Position numbers and translations under genes: made by a program. Below, piece by piece: positions 42,459 through 51,630 of a stretch of 64,000 nt of DNA (position 1 is its first letter; the number at the start of each line of letters is the position of its first letter). The DNA comes from Sphingomonadales bacterium (GTDB taxonomy: Bacteria > Pseudomonadota > Alphaproteobacteria > Sphingomonadales > Sphingomonadaceae), in assembly GCA_017309275.1 (NCBI GenBank), contig JAFKLT010000047.1, positions 1 through 64,000 on the forward strand, written 5' to 3'. The notes under the pieces are model-generated. The model did not search any database and was not told the DNA's origin. It saw only the letters and a program-made list of their open reading frames with translations.

Positions 42459-43457
42459 TCAAAGCCATCCGGCGAGTTCGCGCCGAACCAGCGCTTCGAT
42501 CATCGCCATGCCCGCCGCGCCGTCGTTGAGGCAGGGGAGATAGGCGAACCGCGAACCGCCCGCGCCCATGAACTGTTCCTTGCCGCGAAGCGCCAGCTCT
42601 TCCAGCGTTTCCAGGCAATCGGCGGCGAAGCCGGGGGCGAAAATGGCGACGCTCTTTCCGTCTTTGCCAAGCGTCACGAGGCGAGCATCCGTGGCCGGTT
42701 CAAGCCATTTGGCGCGGCCGAAGCGCGACTGAAAGGCGACCTCGACCGGCCGGCCCAGCGCATCCGACAGCAGGCGCGCCGTCTTCCGGCACTGACAGTG
42801 ATAGGGATCGCCCAGATGCAGCGTGCGCTCGGGCATGCCGTGAAAGCTCGCGATCAGCGTGTCGGGGGCGAAGTCGAGTGTGGCGAGGCCCGCCTCGACC
42901 GATGCCTTAAGCGCGGCGATATAGGCCGCGTCGTCGTGATAGGGCGGCAGGGTACGGAGCGTCGGTTGCCAGCGTAGCGTGGCCAGGTGCCGGTTTACGG
43001 CATCGACGACGGTTGCGGTCGTCGCGGCGCAATATTGCGGATACAGCGGCGCGACCAGAATGCGGCGGCATCCTGCCTCGATCAGCGCGGCGACCGCCTT
43101 GCCGATCGCCGGCTGACCATAGCGCATGGCATAGGCGACGCGGACGGTGTCGCCGAAGGCCTGCTGCAACGCCTTTGCCTGCCGATCGGTGATCGCGGCC
43201 AGCGGCGATCCTTCGTCGGTCCACACCTGCGCATAGGCATGGGCCGATTTTTTCGGGCGCCGGGGCAGGATGATCCCGCGCAGGATCGGTTGCCACAGCA
43301 GCGCGGGGATCTCGACGACGCGGCGATCGGACAGAAACTCCGCCAGATAGCGGCGAACCGCGGCCGGCGTCGGCGCGTCGGGGGTGCCCAGATTGACGAG
43401 CAGGACGCCGACATGTGGTTCCGGCACCGCGGGATGATCGTGCGGGCGGTCGGTCAC
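42459..43457 (-). CDS. hemH: Ferrochelatase
   Basis: HemH of 332 residues. VGVLLVNLGTPDAPTPAAVR opens the enzyme; MRYGQPAIGKAV, LVAPLYPQYCAATTATVVDA and ASFHGMPERTLHLGDPYHCQ are signature segments. The histidine in SFHGMPER is the proton/metal residue. YHCQCRKTARLL holds cysteines common in this subgroup. It inserts iron into protoporphyrin IX, the last step of heme b synthesis. The start is a GTG at 43457 whose bases overlap the stop of the molybdenum hydroxylase gene (GTGA), so translation is coupled, an unexpected partnership. Confidence 0.95.
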   Translation of the reverse strand: MTDRPHDHPAVPEPHVGVLLVNLGTPDAPTPAAVRRYLAEFLSDRRVVEIPALLWQPILRGIILPRRPKKSAHAYAQVWTDEGSPLAAITDRQAKALQQAFGDTVRVAYAMRYGQPAIGKAVAALIEAGCRRILVAPLYPQYCAATTATVVDAVNRHLATLRWQPTLRTLPPYHDDAAYIAALKASVEAGLATLDFAPDTLIASFHGMPERTLHLGDPYHCQCRKTARLLSDALGRPVEVAFQSRFGRAKWLEPATDARLVTLGKDGKSVAIFAPGFAADCLETLEELALRGKEQFMGAGGSRFAYLPCLNDGAAGMAMIEALVRRELAGWL

Positions 43458-45742
43458 AGCGGATGCGCCGACAGCGGGAGGCGGCGGATGCGACGACCGG
43501 TCGCGACGGCCATCGCGTTGGCGACGGCGGGGGCGACCACGGGCACGCCGATCTCACCCAAGCCGCCGGGGTCGCGGTCGCTTTCGATGAATTCGACGAT
43601 GATCTGCGGTGTCTGCGCCAGGCGCGGCAGGCCGAGCTGGCCGAGCTTGCGCGCGCTGGCGATCCCGCCCTTGTAGTCGGTGGTCGCGCCGACAGCGGCA
43701 GCAAGGCCAAAGATCAGCCCACCCTCGACCTGTTGCCGCGCGATCGTCGGATTCACCAGGCGGCCGGCATCGACGACCGCGACCAGCTGTTCGACCTGCA
43801 GGCCATTTTCGGTCGCGCGCGCCGTCGCCATCAACGCGATATGGCTGCCGCGCATGCTGTGACAGGCAAGGCCTTGCGCGGTGCCCGAAATGCCGCCTTC
43901 CCAGCCGCCAAGGCTGGTGGCGGTCAGCAGACAGCGCGCGAGCAACGGCGATCCGCCGAGCATTCCCATGCGATAGGAGAGCGCGTCCGAACCGGCACGC
44001 GCCGCCATCTCGTCGATGAAGCATTCGGTGAAAAAGGCGGTGTAGCTGTCGGCGTTGCCGCGCCAGCGGCCCGTCGGCAGGCCGATGTCGGCGGGGCAAT
44101 GATCGACGGCGAAATTCCGGATCGAATAGGGCGATGCCAGTCCCTCGACTGCAACCGCATCCGGCGATCCGGCGGCGGCGCGCTGTGCCTGGTCCGGCGG
44201 TGTGTTGTCGAACAGGCGATCGCGAAACTCGTGGGTGGTCGATGGTACGGCGATGCGCGCGACGAGCGCGTCGATCCCGCCCGCGGTGTTGAGCGTCGCG
44301 ATCATTTTCGCCTGCGCCGGGGGGCGCGGAATATCGCGCATGATCTCTTCGGCCCGCGACCAGGCGAGCTGGACCGGGCGCTTGATCTGCAGCGCGATGA
44401 TTGCGGCCTGCACCGCCACGCTGTGATCCAGGCACGCGTCGAACGACCCGCCCGCCATCATCGGGAACAGCGTGACGCTCGATTCCGAAAGCCCCGTCGC
44501 GCGGACGATGGCATCGCGGCACTGCGCCGGCGCCTGCGTCGCGACCCAGACGCGCAGCCGGTCGCGATCGGGCGCGGCAGTCGCGGTGCGGGTTTCGATC
44601 GGCGCATGTAGCGCTGGTTCGACGGCATATCGCGCGGTAATCGCGGGCCGCCCCTCCATCGCGGCGACGACATCGCCATTCTGGCGGATGCGATAGGCGT
44701 CGGTTTTCAACGCGGCTTTCAGCGCCTTGTCGATCTGGCCGGACGAGATGGGAGTGCCGGCGGTTTCGAAGACCGGGGCAAAGCGGTCCAGCGCCTGGTT
44801 CGCGGCCCACCAGTTGCGCGCGACCGTCGCCAGCCAGCGATCATGCTGGACGATATGCAACAGGCCCGGCGATTTCATTCCGGCCGCGCGGTCGATGCTC
44901 TTGAGCCGCGTCGCGCCGAGAGGACCCTGCCGGATCGCGGCGAACACCATGTCGGGCAGGCGGATGTCGCCGGCATAATTGGCCGACCCGTCGACCTTTG
45001 CCGGCAGGTCGAGCCGCGTCAGATCCTTGCCATAGAGCGGATCGGTGCTCGACGCGCGATAGACGGGTTCGCCGGGCGGCTCGAGCAGCGCCGCTGCGGC
45101 GGCGACTTCGGCGAAGCGCAGCTTTTTCTTGCCGAAGACGACGAAGCCGTCGCGCGTGTCGCATTGTTCCCAATCGGCGTCCCAGCGCCGCGCCGCCGCC
45201 ATCATCAACAGCGCACGGGCCTGCGCCGCCGCGTCGCGGCAGGGCGCCTCGAACATCCGGACCGAAGAGGAGTTTGCGGTGAGCATCACGGCATGGCGTA
45301 TCGCCCACTCGCGCCGCGCCCAGCTCCGCACGTCGGACACCATGTCGGGGACGCCGCTGCGCGGGGTAAAGGTCGCGCTATCCTCGTCGACGAGCAGCGT
45401 GTTGGTATAGAGCGGGCTGATCGGCGCCGTCTCGACGGCGATTGTGCGCCAGTCGGCGCCGAGTTCGTCGGCCATGATCTGCGGCAGCAGCGTGGTCACG
45501 CCCTGGCCCATCTCGCATTGCGGGACGATCATCGCGATATGGCCGTCGTCGCCGATCTTCAGAAAGGCATTGAAGACATGTTCGCCGGGCGCCGCGGTCA
45601 GGTTGGGGCCATATTCGCGCGGCCAAAAGGTCCAGGCGATCGCAAGGCCACCGGCGGCGGTGGCGCCGACGAGGATCGAACGGCGACTGACATGCGGCAG
45701 ACGCGACCGATTTTGCCCCACTTTGTCCCTGATGCCGGTCAT
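43454..45742 (-). CDS. Molybdopterin-binding aldehyde oxidase/xanthine dehydrogenase-type subunit (IorB-like), Tat leader
   Basis: Large subunit of 762 residues, exported: SRRSILVGATAAGGLAIAW is a twin-arginine leader. VPQCEMGQGVTTLLPQIMAD is a molybdopterin-contact segment; RLDLPAKVDGSANYAGDIR starts the second part; GGLGEIGVPVVAPAVANAM holds the active-site glutamate. This is the isoquinoline 1-oxidoreductase beta-subunit type, which works in the periplasm with a small [2Fe-2S] subunit. No such small subunit gene is in the neighbourhood, so the partner must be elsewhere. Overlaps hemH by four bases. Confidence 0.93.
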   Translation of the reverse strand: MTGIRDKVGQNRSRLPHVSRRSILVGATAAGGLAIAWTFWPREYGPNLTAAPGEHVFNAFLKIGDDGHIAMIVPQCEMGQGVTTLLPQIMADELGADWRTIAVETAPISPLYTNTLLVDEDSATFTPRSGVPDMVSDVRSWARREWAIRHAVMLTANSSSVRMFEAPCRDAAAQARALLMMAAARRWDADWEQCDTRDGFVVFGKKKLRFAEVAAAAALLEPPGEPVYRASSTDPLYGKDLTRLDLPAKVDGSANYAGDIRLPDMVFAAIRQGPLGATRLKSIDRAAGMKSPGLLHIVQHDRWLATVARNWWAANQALDRFAPVFETAGTPISSGQIDKALKAALKTDAYRIRQNGDVVAAMEGRPAITARYAVEPALHAPIETRTATAAPDRDRLRVWVATQAPAQCRDAIVRATGLSESSVTLFPMMAGGSFDACLDHSVAVQAAIIALQIKRPVQLAWSRAEEIMRDIPRPPAQAKMIATLNTAGGIDALVARIAVPSTTHEFRDRLFDNTPPDQAQRAAAGSPDAVAVEGLASPYSIRNFAVDHCPADIGLPTGRWRGNADSYTAFFTECFIDEMAARAGSDALSYRMGMLGGSPLLARCLLTATSLGGWEGGISGTAQGLACHSMRGSHIALMATARATENGLQVEQLVAVVDAGRLVNPTIARQQVEGGLIFGLAAAVGATTDYKGGIASARKLGQLGLPRLAQTPQIIVEFIESDRDPGGLGEIGVPVVAPAVANAMAVATGRRIRRLPLSAHPL

Positions 45743-45798
45743 GCCCGCTGCTGATAGTCAGCGCGGCGAATCGGCGCAAAGAAAATCCTCGGTCGGCG

Positions 45799-46386
45799 TT
45801 ACCAGCCCCATGGCGCGGGCGGCGGCGAGACAGGGCGCGCATAGTCGAAAGCGACGCGGAAATGGCGACCTTCGCGGCGCAGTTCATAGGCGAAGCCGGC
45901 ATCGGTCGTCTCGACCGCCCAGACGTTGGTCGTCGAGACCGAACGGCCGGTGCGTTCGAACAGCGCGATCGATTCGGCGTCGACCGGAAATTCCTGCCGC
46001 GTCGCGGTGCCCGGCGTCGCGGTATCGCCGCCATAGAAGGTCACGGCATCGGCCGACCCGTCGGCGTGGCGATGGTCGTGCTTCAGGCGCAGGCCCGTCG
46101 CGGTCCGGCTGATGATCCAGGTTCGCGACCGGTCCCATTCGCCATCGGCGCTGCCGACATGAAAGGGGATTTCGATGCGGTCGGCGGTGCAGTTCCGCAC
46201 ATGCATCACCATCGGCTGCCCACGCATGTCGGCGTCGGCCGGCTGATCGCTGACGAGCTTCCCGGCAAAGGCTTGCCCGCAGCGTGCCGACAGGGCCGCG
46301 AAAAAGGCGTTTTCTGGTGCCGCCGGTGCGGGCGTCGATGCGCAGCCGGCGAGGGCGGCCGCACCGATCGCAAGAAAGATTCTCAA
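45799..46386 (-). CDS. Predicted lipoprotein
   Basis: Protein of 195 residues. RIFLAIGAAALAGCASTPAP is a lipoprotein signal with lipobox Leu-Ala-Gly-Cys near residue 15. The mature part has no family I recognise; it has many charged beta-type segments (ADRIEIPFHVGSADGEWD, TWIISRTATGLRLKHDHR). The start is a TTG at 46386 that overlaps the stop of the CoA-binding protein gene as TTGA, so it is translationally coupled. No ATG exists at a suitable place. Predicted to sit on a periplasmic membrane face. Confidence 0.78.
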   Translation of the reverse strand: MRIFLAIGAAALAGCASTPAPAAPENAFFAALSARCGQAFAGKLVSDQPADADMRGQPMVMHVRNCTADRIEIPFHVGSADGEWDRSRTWIISRTATGLRLKHDHRHADGSADAVTFYGGDTATPGTATRQEFPVDAESIALFERTGRSVSTTNVWAVETTDAGFAYELRREGRHFRVAFDYARPVSPPPAPWGW

Positions 46387-46808
46387 CGCAGCAGCCCCAG
46401 GCGCGGAATCTCGACCTTCGGGCAACGGTCCATGACGACGGTCAGTCCCGCTGCCTCGGCGCGCTTCGCCGCCGCCTGGTCGATCACGCCGATCTGCAGC
46501 CATACCGCCTTCGCGCCATGCACGATCGCCTCGTCGACCGCGGCGCCGGCCTGGTCGCTGTTGCGAAAGATGTCGACGATCTCGGCCGGGGGCTCGACAT
46601 TGGCGAGCGTCGCGACGACCGGGGCGCCGTGGATCGTGCCGCCGGCATGACCTGGATTGACCGCAATCACGTCGTGGCCCTGGCGGACCAGGAAGGCGAG
46701 GACCCCGTTCGACGGGCGCGAGGGGTTTGGCGACGCTCCGACGACGGCGATACGGCGCGGCTGGCCGAGCAGCTCGCGGATTTCGGCATCGTCGTTGATC
46801 GCCATCAT
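46383..46808 (-). CDS. CoA-binding protein (YccU type)
   Basis: Protein of 141 residues with a Rossmann-like CoA-binding domain: RRIAVVGASPNPSRPSNGVL, DVIAVNPGHAGGTIHGAPVV, VDIFRNSDQAGAAVDEAIVH, AVWLQIGVIDQAAAKRAEAA and VMDRCPKVEIPRL. It matches the small YccU family, whose role is not established. It begins at 46808, its ATG overlapping the stop of the Mrp gene as ATGA, and its stop overlaps the lipoprotein start, so three genes form one coupled unit. Confidence 0.9.
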   Translation of the reverse strand: MMAINDDAEIRELLGQPRRIAVVGASPNPSRPSNGVLAFLVRQGHDVIAVNPGHAGGTIHGAPVVATLANVEPPAEIVDIFRNSDQAGAAVDEAIVHGAKAVWLQIGVIDQAAAKRAEAAGLTVVMDRCPKVEIPRLGLLR

Positions 46809-47782
46809 TTTCCCTTTCGCGCGTCCAGCCAGTCGGCGACCTTCGCCGCTATCGCGTGGAACGGTTCACCCTGCGGGTCGGTTCCGGCCGCGGGCGGCAC
46901 GCCGCCATCGCTCGCCAGGCGGATGCCCATCGACAGCGGCACGCGGCCAAGGAAGTCCAGCCCCATCACCTTCGCCGCCGCCTCGGCGCCGCCACTGCCG
47001 AAGGGGTCGCTGACCTCTCCGCAATGCGGGCAGGCATAGCCCGCCATATTCTCGACAAGGCCGATCAGCGGCACGTCGGCCTGTTCGAAAAAGGTGATCG
47101 CGCGCGTCGCGTCCATCAGCGCCAGGTCCTGCGGCGTCGATACGATCACCGCGCCCGCGGGCTTGTGCTTCTGGATCATCGTCAGCTGGACGTCGCCGGT
47201 GCCGGGGGGCAGGTCGACGATCAGCGTGTCGATATCGCCCCAGCTCGCGTCGATAAGCTGTTCCAGCGCGCGGCCGGCCATCGGTCCGCGCCAAGCGATC
47301 GCCTGGCCCGGCGCCGCGATCTGTCCGGTCGAGAGCATCGGTACGCCATAGGCATTGGGGACCGGCACCAGCTTTGATCCGCGCGCTTCGGGCTTCACAT
47401 TCTCGCTGTCCATCAGGCGCGGCTGCGAGGGGCCGTAGATGTCGGCGTCGACAAGGCCGACCTTCGCGCCGCGGCGGCGGAGCGCGACGGCAAGGTTCGC
47501 GGCGAGCGTCGATTTCCCGACGCCGCCCTTGCCGCTGCCGACCGCGATCAGCGTCATCCCCCGGCGCTCGGCGGTCATGGCGACGCGTACCGAGGTGACG
47601 CCGGGCTTGGTCAGCAGGCCCGCGCGCACTTTCTCCTCGAGCGGCTTGCGCTCTTCCTCCGCCAATCCCGTGACGTCGAGGACGATCGCGAGCGTCCCTT
47701 CTCCGTCGAGAAAGCGCAGGCCGGAGGTGCGGCCGCCGCTTAGGTCGGTGGCGATGCTGGCGAGAGGAGCGGTGTCGGTCAT
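46805..47782 (-). CDS. Mrp/NBP35 family iron-sulfur carrier ATPase
   Basis: Protein of 325 residues. A short N-terminal MIP18-like region is followed by the P-loop AVGSGKGGVGKSTLAANLA near residue 80, VDADIYGPSQPRLM (Walker A' region), LPPGTGDVQLTMIQ, and the C-terminal Cys-x-x-Cys in AGYACPHCGEV that holds an Fe-S cluster. It is the ApbC/Mrp-type carrier for [4Fe-4S] delivery. The ATG at 47782 was chosen over a longer open frame because the conserved sequence begins there. It is divergent from hflK; the 91 bases between must hold both promoters. Confidence 0.94.
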   Translation of the reverse strand: MTDTAPLASIATDLSGGRTSGLRFLDGEGTLAIVLDVTGLAEEERKPLEEKVRAGLLTKPGVTSVRVAMTAERRGMTLIAVGSGKGGVGKSTLAANLAVALRRRGAKVGLVDADIYGPSQPRLMDSENVKPEARGSKLVPVPNAYGVPMLSTGQIAAPGQAIAWRGPMAGRALEQLIDASWGDIDTLIVDLPPGTGDVQLTMIQKHKPAGAVIVSTPQDLALMDATRAITFFEQADVPLIGLVENMAGYACPHCGEVSDPFGSGGAEAAAKVMGLDFLGRVPLSMGIRLASDGGVPPAAGTDPQGEPFHAIAAKVADWLDARKGK

Positions 47783-47873
47783 GTCCCGCGCAGATAGGCA
47801 TCGAACGCGCGATTGCCAGCCATTTTCGCTTGCCCCCCTGTTAATCGCGCCGACCATCCCTATAAAAGCAGGC

Positions 47874-49037
47874 ATGAGCAACGAAAATGACGGCAGTATC
47901 GGCGGCCGCACCCCGGGGGGTTTGCGGCAATTTTTCCACCAGATCAGCCTGATGGCGAACAGCCCGTGGGGCCCCAAGGGCGGCAAGGATGGCAAGGGAG
48001 ACAAAGGCGGCGACGGCGAACGTCCCGGCCCGCGTAACCCTTGGGTCACGCCCGATCCCGCGGATACGGGACGCCCGCGCAAGCCGCGCGGTCCCTCCGC
48101 GCTCGACGAATTGCTGCGCAAGGGCCGTGGCGGCTTCGGCGGCGGTTCGGGCGACGGCGGCGGTTTCAATATCGGCGATTCGGGCAAGGTCTGGAAATGG
48201 GGCGTCGTCGCGCTCGTCGCGATATGGGTTCTCTTCTCCTCGTTCCACGTCATTCCGCCGGAAAAGGAGGGCGTCGTTACCCGCCTCGGCAGCTATTCGC
48301 GGACCGTCGGTCCGGGCGTCAAGCTGACCTTTCCGGCGCCGCTCGAACAGATTCGCATGGAGGACGTTCGCGCGATCCGCACCATGGCGATCGGTTCGCC
48401 GAACGCGACCGACGAGAATTTCGTGCTGACGCGCGACCAGAGCATCGTCGACCTCGCCTATGAGGTCCGCTGGTCGGTGCGCGATCCCGAGCTCTTCATC
48501 TTCCAGATCAAGAATCCGGAAGACACGATCCGCGAGGTGGCCGAAAGCTCGATGCGCGCGACGGTCGCGAATTTCGACCTCGTCCAGGCGATCGGTCCGG
48601 GCCGCGTCGAGATCGAGCGCCAGGTGCAGCAGCGCATGCAGGCGCTGCTCAACGAATATCGGGCCGGCGTGACGATCCAGGGCATCGCGATTCGCCAAGC
48701 GGATCCGCCGAGCCAGGTCGACGAGGCCTTCAAGGAAGTCACCGCGGCGCGGCAGGAGCGCGAATCGGCGATCAACCTCGCCCGCGCCTATCAGCAACAG
48801 GTGCTGGAGCGGGCGCGTGGTGACACCGCGGCCTTCGACAAGATCTATGAGCAGTACAAGCTGGCACCGGGGGTTACCCGCAGCCGCCTTTATTATGAGA
48901 CGATGGAGAATGTGTTGTCGAACGTCGACAAGACGGTGGTCGAGGCACGCGGCGTGACGCCCTATCTGCCGCTCGACCAGGTCCGCCGCCGCGCCGAAGC
49001 CGCGCCCGCACCCGAAGCACCGAAGGGAGGTCAGTGA
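47874..49037 (+). CDS. hflK: FtsH protease modulator HflK
   Basis: Protein of 387 residues. The Gly-rich, charged N-terminus (WGPKGGKDGKGDKGGDGERP) is typical of HflK; a single membrane helix near 105-122 (VWKWGVVALVAIWVLFSSFH) follows, then the prohibitin/SPFH domain (PPEKEGVVTRLGSYSRTVGP) and a C-terminal coiled coil. The HflKC complex sits in the inner membrane and restrains the FtsH protease. I use the ATG at 47874; an alternative start at 47952 (MANSPWGPK) also fits family length and neither has a strong ribosome binding site. The stop overlaps hflC as TGATG. Confidence 0.92.
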   Translation: MSNENDGSIGGRTPGGLRQFFHQISLMANSPWGPKGGKDGKGDKGGDGERPGPRNPWVTPDPADTGRPRKPRGPSALDELLRKGRGGFGGGSGDGGGFNIGDSGKVWKWGVVALVAIWVLFSSFHVIPPEKEGVVTRLGSYSRTVGPGVKLTFPAPLEQIRMEDVRAIRTMAIGSPNATDENFVLTRDQSIVDLAYEVRWSVRDPELFIFQIKNPEDTIREVAESSMRATVANFDLVQAIGPGRVEIERQVQQRMQALLNEYRAGVTIQGIAIRQADPPSQVDEAFKEVTAARQERESAINLARAYQQQVLERARGDTAAFDKIYEQYKLAPGVTRSRLYYETMENVLSNVDKTVVEARGVTPYLPLDQVRRRAEAAPAPEAPKGGQ

Positions 49038-49888
49038 TGTTTGATTCGCTCTTGCGCCACCCGCTGCGCCTGATCGTCGGTACGGTCGCGTTGCTTGTCG
49101 TCCTGACGTCGACCTTTTCGATCGTGCCCGAGGACAAGCAGGCGCTGATCCTGCGCTTCGGCGAGATCGAGGGGACGGTGAACCGTTACAAGCCCAAGGA
49201 AAGCTTCGGCAATTCGGGCGCCGGCCTGGTCATGCGCATGCCCTTCGTCGACAGCATCCAATATATCGACAAGCGCATCCTGGGCGTGAACATGGAGCGG
49301 CAACAGGTACTCTCGACCGACCAGCAGCGGCTGCAGGTCGACGCCTTCGCGCGCTTCCGCATCACCAACCCCGAACGCATGTACACCGCGATCCGGACCG
49401 AGGATAAGCTGGAGACCCAGCTGGCGACCATCCTGGGTTCGTCGCTTCGCAACGAACTCGGCAAGCGCACGTTCGCGACGCTGCTGTCGGCCGAACGCGG
49501 TGCGATCATGGACAATATCCAGATCGCGCTGAACCGCGAGGCGCAGAAATATGGCGCCGAGATCATCGACGTACGCATCAAGCGCGCCGACCTTCCCGAA
49601 GGCGCAACGCTCGATGCGGCGTACAACCGCATGCGCACCGCGCGGCAGCAGGAGGCGATCTCGATCCGCGCCGAAGGCCAGAAGGAAGCGCAGATCATCC
49701 GCGGTAACGCGGACGGCGAGGCCGCGCGCATCTATGCCGCCAGCTTCGGCAAGGATCCGCAATTCTATGACTTCTACCGGTCGATGCAGAGCTATCGCCA
49801 GACCTTCCTCGGCGAAGGCAATCAGGGTGCGACCTCGATCATCCTGTCGCCCGACAATGAATATCTGCGGAACTTCCGGGGCGGATAG
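49037..49888 (+). CDS. hflC: FtsH protease modulator HflC
   Basis: Protein of 283 residues. Membrane anchor near 10-28 (LRLIVGTVALLVVLTSTFSI), then the SPFH domain: VPEDKQALILRFGEIEG, ILGVNMERQQVLSTDQQRLQ, AFARFRITNPERMY. It ends in the helical segment ARQQEAISIRAEGQKEAQII and a C-terminal SIILSPDNEYLRNF tail. Partner of HflK in the FtsH-regulating complex. Translation is coupled to hflK by a one-base overlap. degP follows 124 bases on, an arrangement that groups membrane-protein quality control genes. Confidence 0.95.
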   Translation: MFDSLLRHPLRLIVGTVALLVVLTSTFSIVPEDKQALILRFGEIEGTVNRYKPKESFGNSGAGLVMRMPFVDSIQYIDKRILGVNMERQQVLSTDQQRLQVDAFARFRITNPERMYTAIRTEDKLETQLATILGSSLRNELGKRTFATLLSAERGAIMDNIQIALNREAQKYGAEIIDVRIKRADLPEGATLDAAYNRMRTARQQEAISIRAEGQKEAQIIRGNADGEAARIYAASFGKDPQFYDFYRSMQSYRQTFLGEGNQGATSIILSPDNEYLRNFRGG

Positions 49889-50012
49889 GAATAGTCGGCG
49901 GATGAACGGCGCTTGACCGTGCCGTTCATGTTCAATTGCCGTTCAGCCGGCGCCAAGCAGATGAAGCGGCGCCGGGGTTAGAGTTTTTCGCAAGAGAAAA
50001 GGAATTGCGATC

Positions 50013-51515
50013 GTGCGTTATGTTTATGGCATCACTTCGGCCTTGCTGGTGGGTGGCACCGCACTGGCGCTAGTTACCCAGTCGCCCGTCATCGCGCAGG
50101 TCGCTCAGAACGAGCAGAGCGAGATCGCGAAGGCCGTTCCTCGCGCCGGCGCGCCCGAAAGCTTCGCCGATCTGGTCGAACAGCTGCAGCCCGCCGTCGT
50201 CAACATCTCGACCAAGCAGGAAGTCACGCTTGGCGTCCGGCTGAACCCCTTTGCGGGGACGCGCGAGCCGATCACGCAGGAACAGCAGGGCGGCGGCTCG
50301 GGCTTTCTGATCTCGACCGACGGCTATATCGTCACCAACAACCATGTGGTGTCGGGCGGTCCCCGCGGCGAGGCGGTGAACGAGGTCACGGTGACGCTGA
50401 CCAACCGCAAGGAATATAAGGCAAAGATCGTCGGCCGTGACGTGGCGTCGGATCTTGCGCTGCTCAAGATCGATGCGACGGGCCTGCCCTTCGTGAAGTT
50501 CGCCGACAGCGACCAGGCGCGCGTCGGCGACTGGGTCATCGCGATCGGCAATCCGCTCGGCCTCGGCTCGACCGTGACCGCCGGCATCATCTCGGCGGTG
50601 CAGCGCAACCTCGGCGGCGGCGGTCCCTATGACCGCTATATCCAGACCGACACTGCGATCAATCGCGGCAACTCGGGCGGTCCGCTGTTCGATCTCCACG
50701 GCAATGTCGTCGGCATCAACAACATGCTGATCTCGCCCGTCGGCGCGAACATCGGCGTCAACTTCGCGATTCCCGCCGATGCCGCGATCCCTGTGATCAA
50801 CGCGCTGCGCGCCGGTGAGACCGTCCAGCGCGGTTATCTGGGTATCGGCATCACGCCGGTCGACGAGGATATGGCGGCGGCGCTCGGCCTGCCGAAGGAT
50901 CGCGGCGAGCGTATCGGACGTATCGAGGAAGGCCAGGCGGGCGAAAAGGCCGGCCTGAAGCGCGGCGACGTGGTGACGAAGGTCAACGGCAAGGAAGTCA
51001 CGCCGCAGCAGACGTTGTCCTACATCGTCGCCAACACCAAGCCCGGGACGCGCATCCCGCTTGAGATCATTCGCGACGGCAAGGCGATGACGCTCTCCGC
51101 CGTGGTCGGCACGCGCCCGCCCGAGGATCAGCTCGCCGGATCGAACTTCGATCCCGAAGACGAACAGGCGGTGCCGGAGGATCCGAAGGGCGCCGCCGAC
51201 ACGGCGATCCAGAACGACCTCGGCCTTTCGGTCCAGCCGCTCACCCCCGACATCGCACGCGCTGTTGGCGTCGATGCGACGACCAAGGGCCTGGTGATCG
51301 GCGCGGTCTCGGCGAACAGCGATGCGGGCCGCAAGGGCCTGCGCCGTGGAGACGTGATCCTCAGCGCGGGTCCGGGGCGTACCCCGGTCACGACCAGCGA
51401 TGCGCTGTCAAAGGCCGTTGCCGCCGCGAAGGCGGCCGGACGCGACGCGGTGCTGGTGGAAATCCTGCGCCGGGGTGGCCCGTCGGCCGACGTCGCGCTT
51501 CGCGTCAAGCGCTGA
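50013..51515 (+). CDS. degP: Do-family serine endopeptidase (DegP/HtrA)
   Basis: Periplasmic protease of 500 residues. Signal peptide at about 1-28 (YGITSALLVGGTALAL). Catalytic triad: His111 in VTNNHVV, Asp147 in ASDLALLK and Ser221 in RGNSGGPLF. Two PDZ domains follow (GYLGIGITPVDED near 270; SVQPLTPDIARAVGV near 410). It degrades or refolds damaged envelope proteins. The start is a GTG at 50013 with AAAAGGAATT before it. A GTTC-N7-GTTC sequence lies 69-83 bases upstream (49930-49944), noted separately. A strong terminator follows the stop. Confidence 0.95.
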   Translation: MRYVYGITSALLVGGTALALVTQSPVIAQVAQNEQSEIAKAVPRAGAPESFADLVEQLQPAVVNISTKQEVTLGVRLNPFAGTREPITQEQQGGGSGFLISTDGYIVTNNHVVSGGPRGEAVNEVTVTLTNRKEYKAKIVGRDVASDLALLKIDATGLPFVKFADSDQARVGDWVIAIGNPLGLGSTVTAGIISAVQRNLGGGGPYDRYIQTDTAINRGNSGGPLFDLHGNVVGINNMLISPVGANIGVNFAIPADAAIPVINALRAGETVQRGYLGIGITPVDEDMAAALGLPKDRGERIGRIEEGQAGEKAGLKRGDVVTKVNGKEVTPQQTLSYIVANTKPGTRIPLEIIRDGKAMTLSAVVGTRPPEDQLAGSNFDPEDEQAVPEDPKGAADTAIQNDLGLSVQPLTPDIARAVGVDATTKGLVIGAVSANSDAGRKGLRRGDVILSAGPGRTPVTTSDALSKAVAAAKAAGRDAVLVEILRRGGPSADVALRVKR

Positions 51516-51538
51516 CGCGCAGTCCGCACAAGGAAATG

Positions 51539-51573
51539 GGCGCCGCGGCCATTGGCCCGGCGCCTTTTCTTTT
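51539..51573 (+). terminator. Rho-independent terminator after degP
   Basis: GGCGCCG at the 5' side and GGCGCC at the 3' side (51539-51564) form a long stem extended by GGCC/GGCC around an ATT loop with one bulged base, followed by TTTTCTTTT. It begins 24 bases after the degP stop. Confidence 0.9.
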
Positions 51574-51604
51574 GCGTGCGGAGTAGAATGTTCCTATTAT
51601 GTTC
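51572..51604 (+). promoter_or_regulatory. Promoter with overlapping SOS (LexA) box
   Basis: TTGCGT at 51572-51577 and TATTAT at 51595-51600, 17 bases apart, form a sigma70-like promoter. Over the -10 lies GTTC-CTATTAT-GTTC (51590-51604), which is exactly the alphaproteobacterial LexA box GTTC-N7-GTTC with an AT-rich spacer. LexA would block this promoter until DNA damage. It ends 26 bases before the VOC gene start. Confidence 0.72.
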
Positions 51605-51630
51605 CAACGACACGAGTCGGGAGAGAAGCA

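Noticed and set aside
49872..49905. GGAACTT near the end of hflC as a sigmaE or EcfG promoter for degP
   Set aside because: The matching downstream hexamer is missing at the required spacing (about 16 bases), and the sequence is inside conserved coding sequence.
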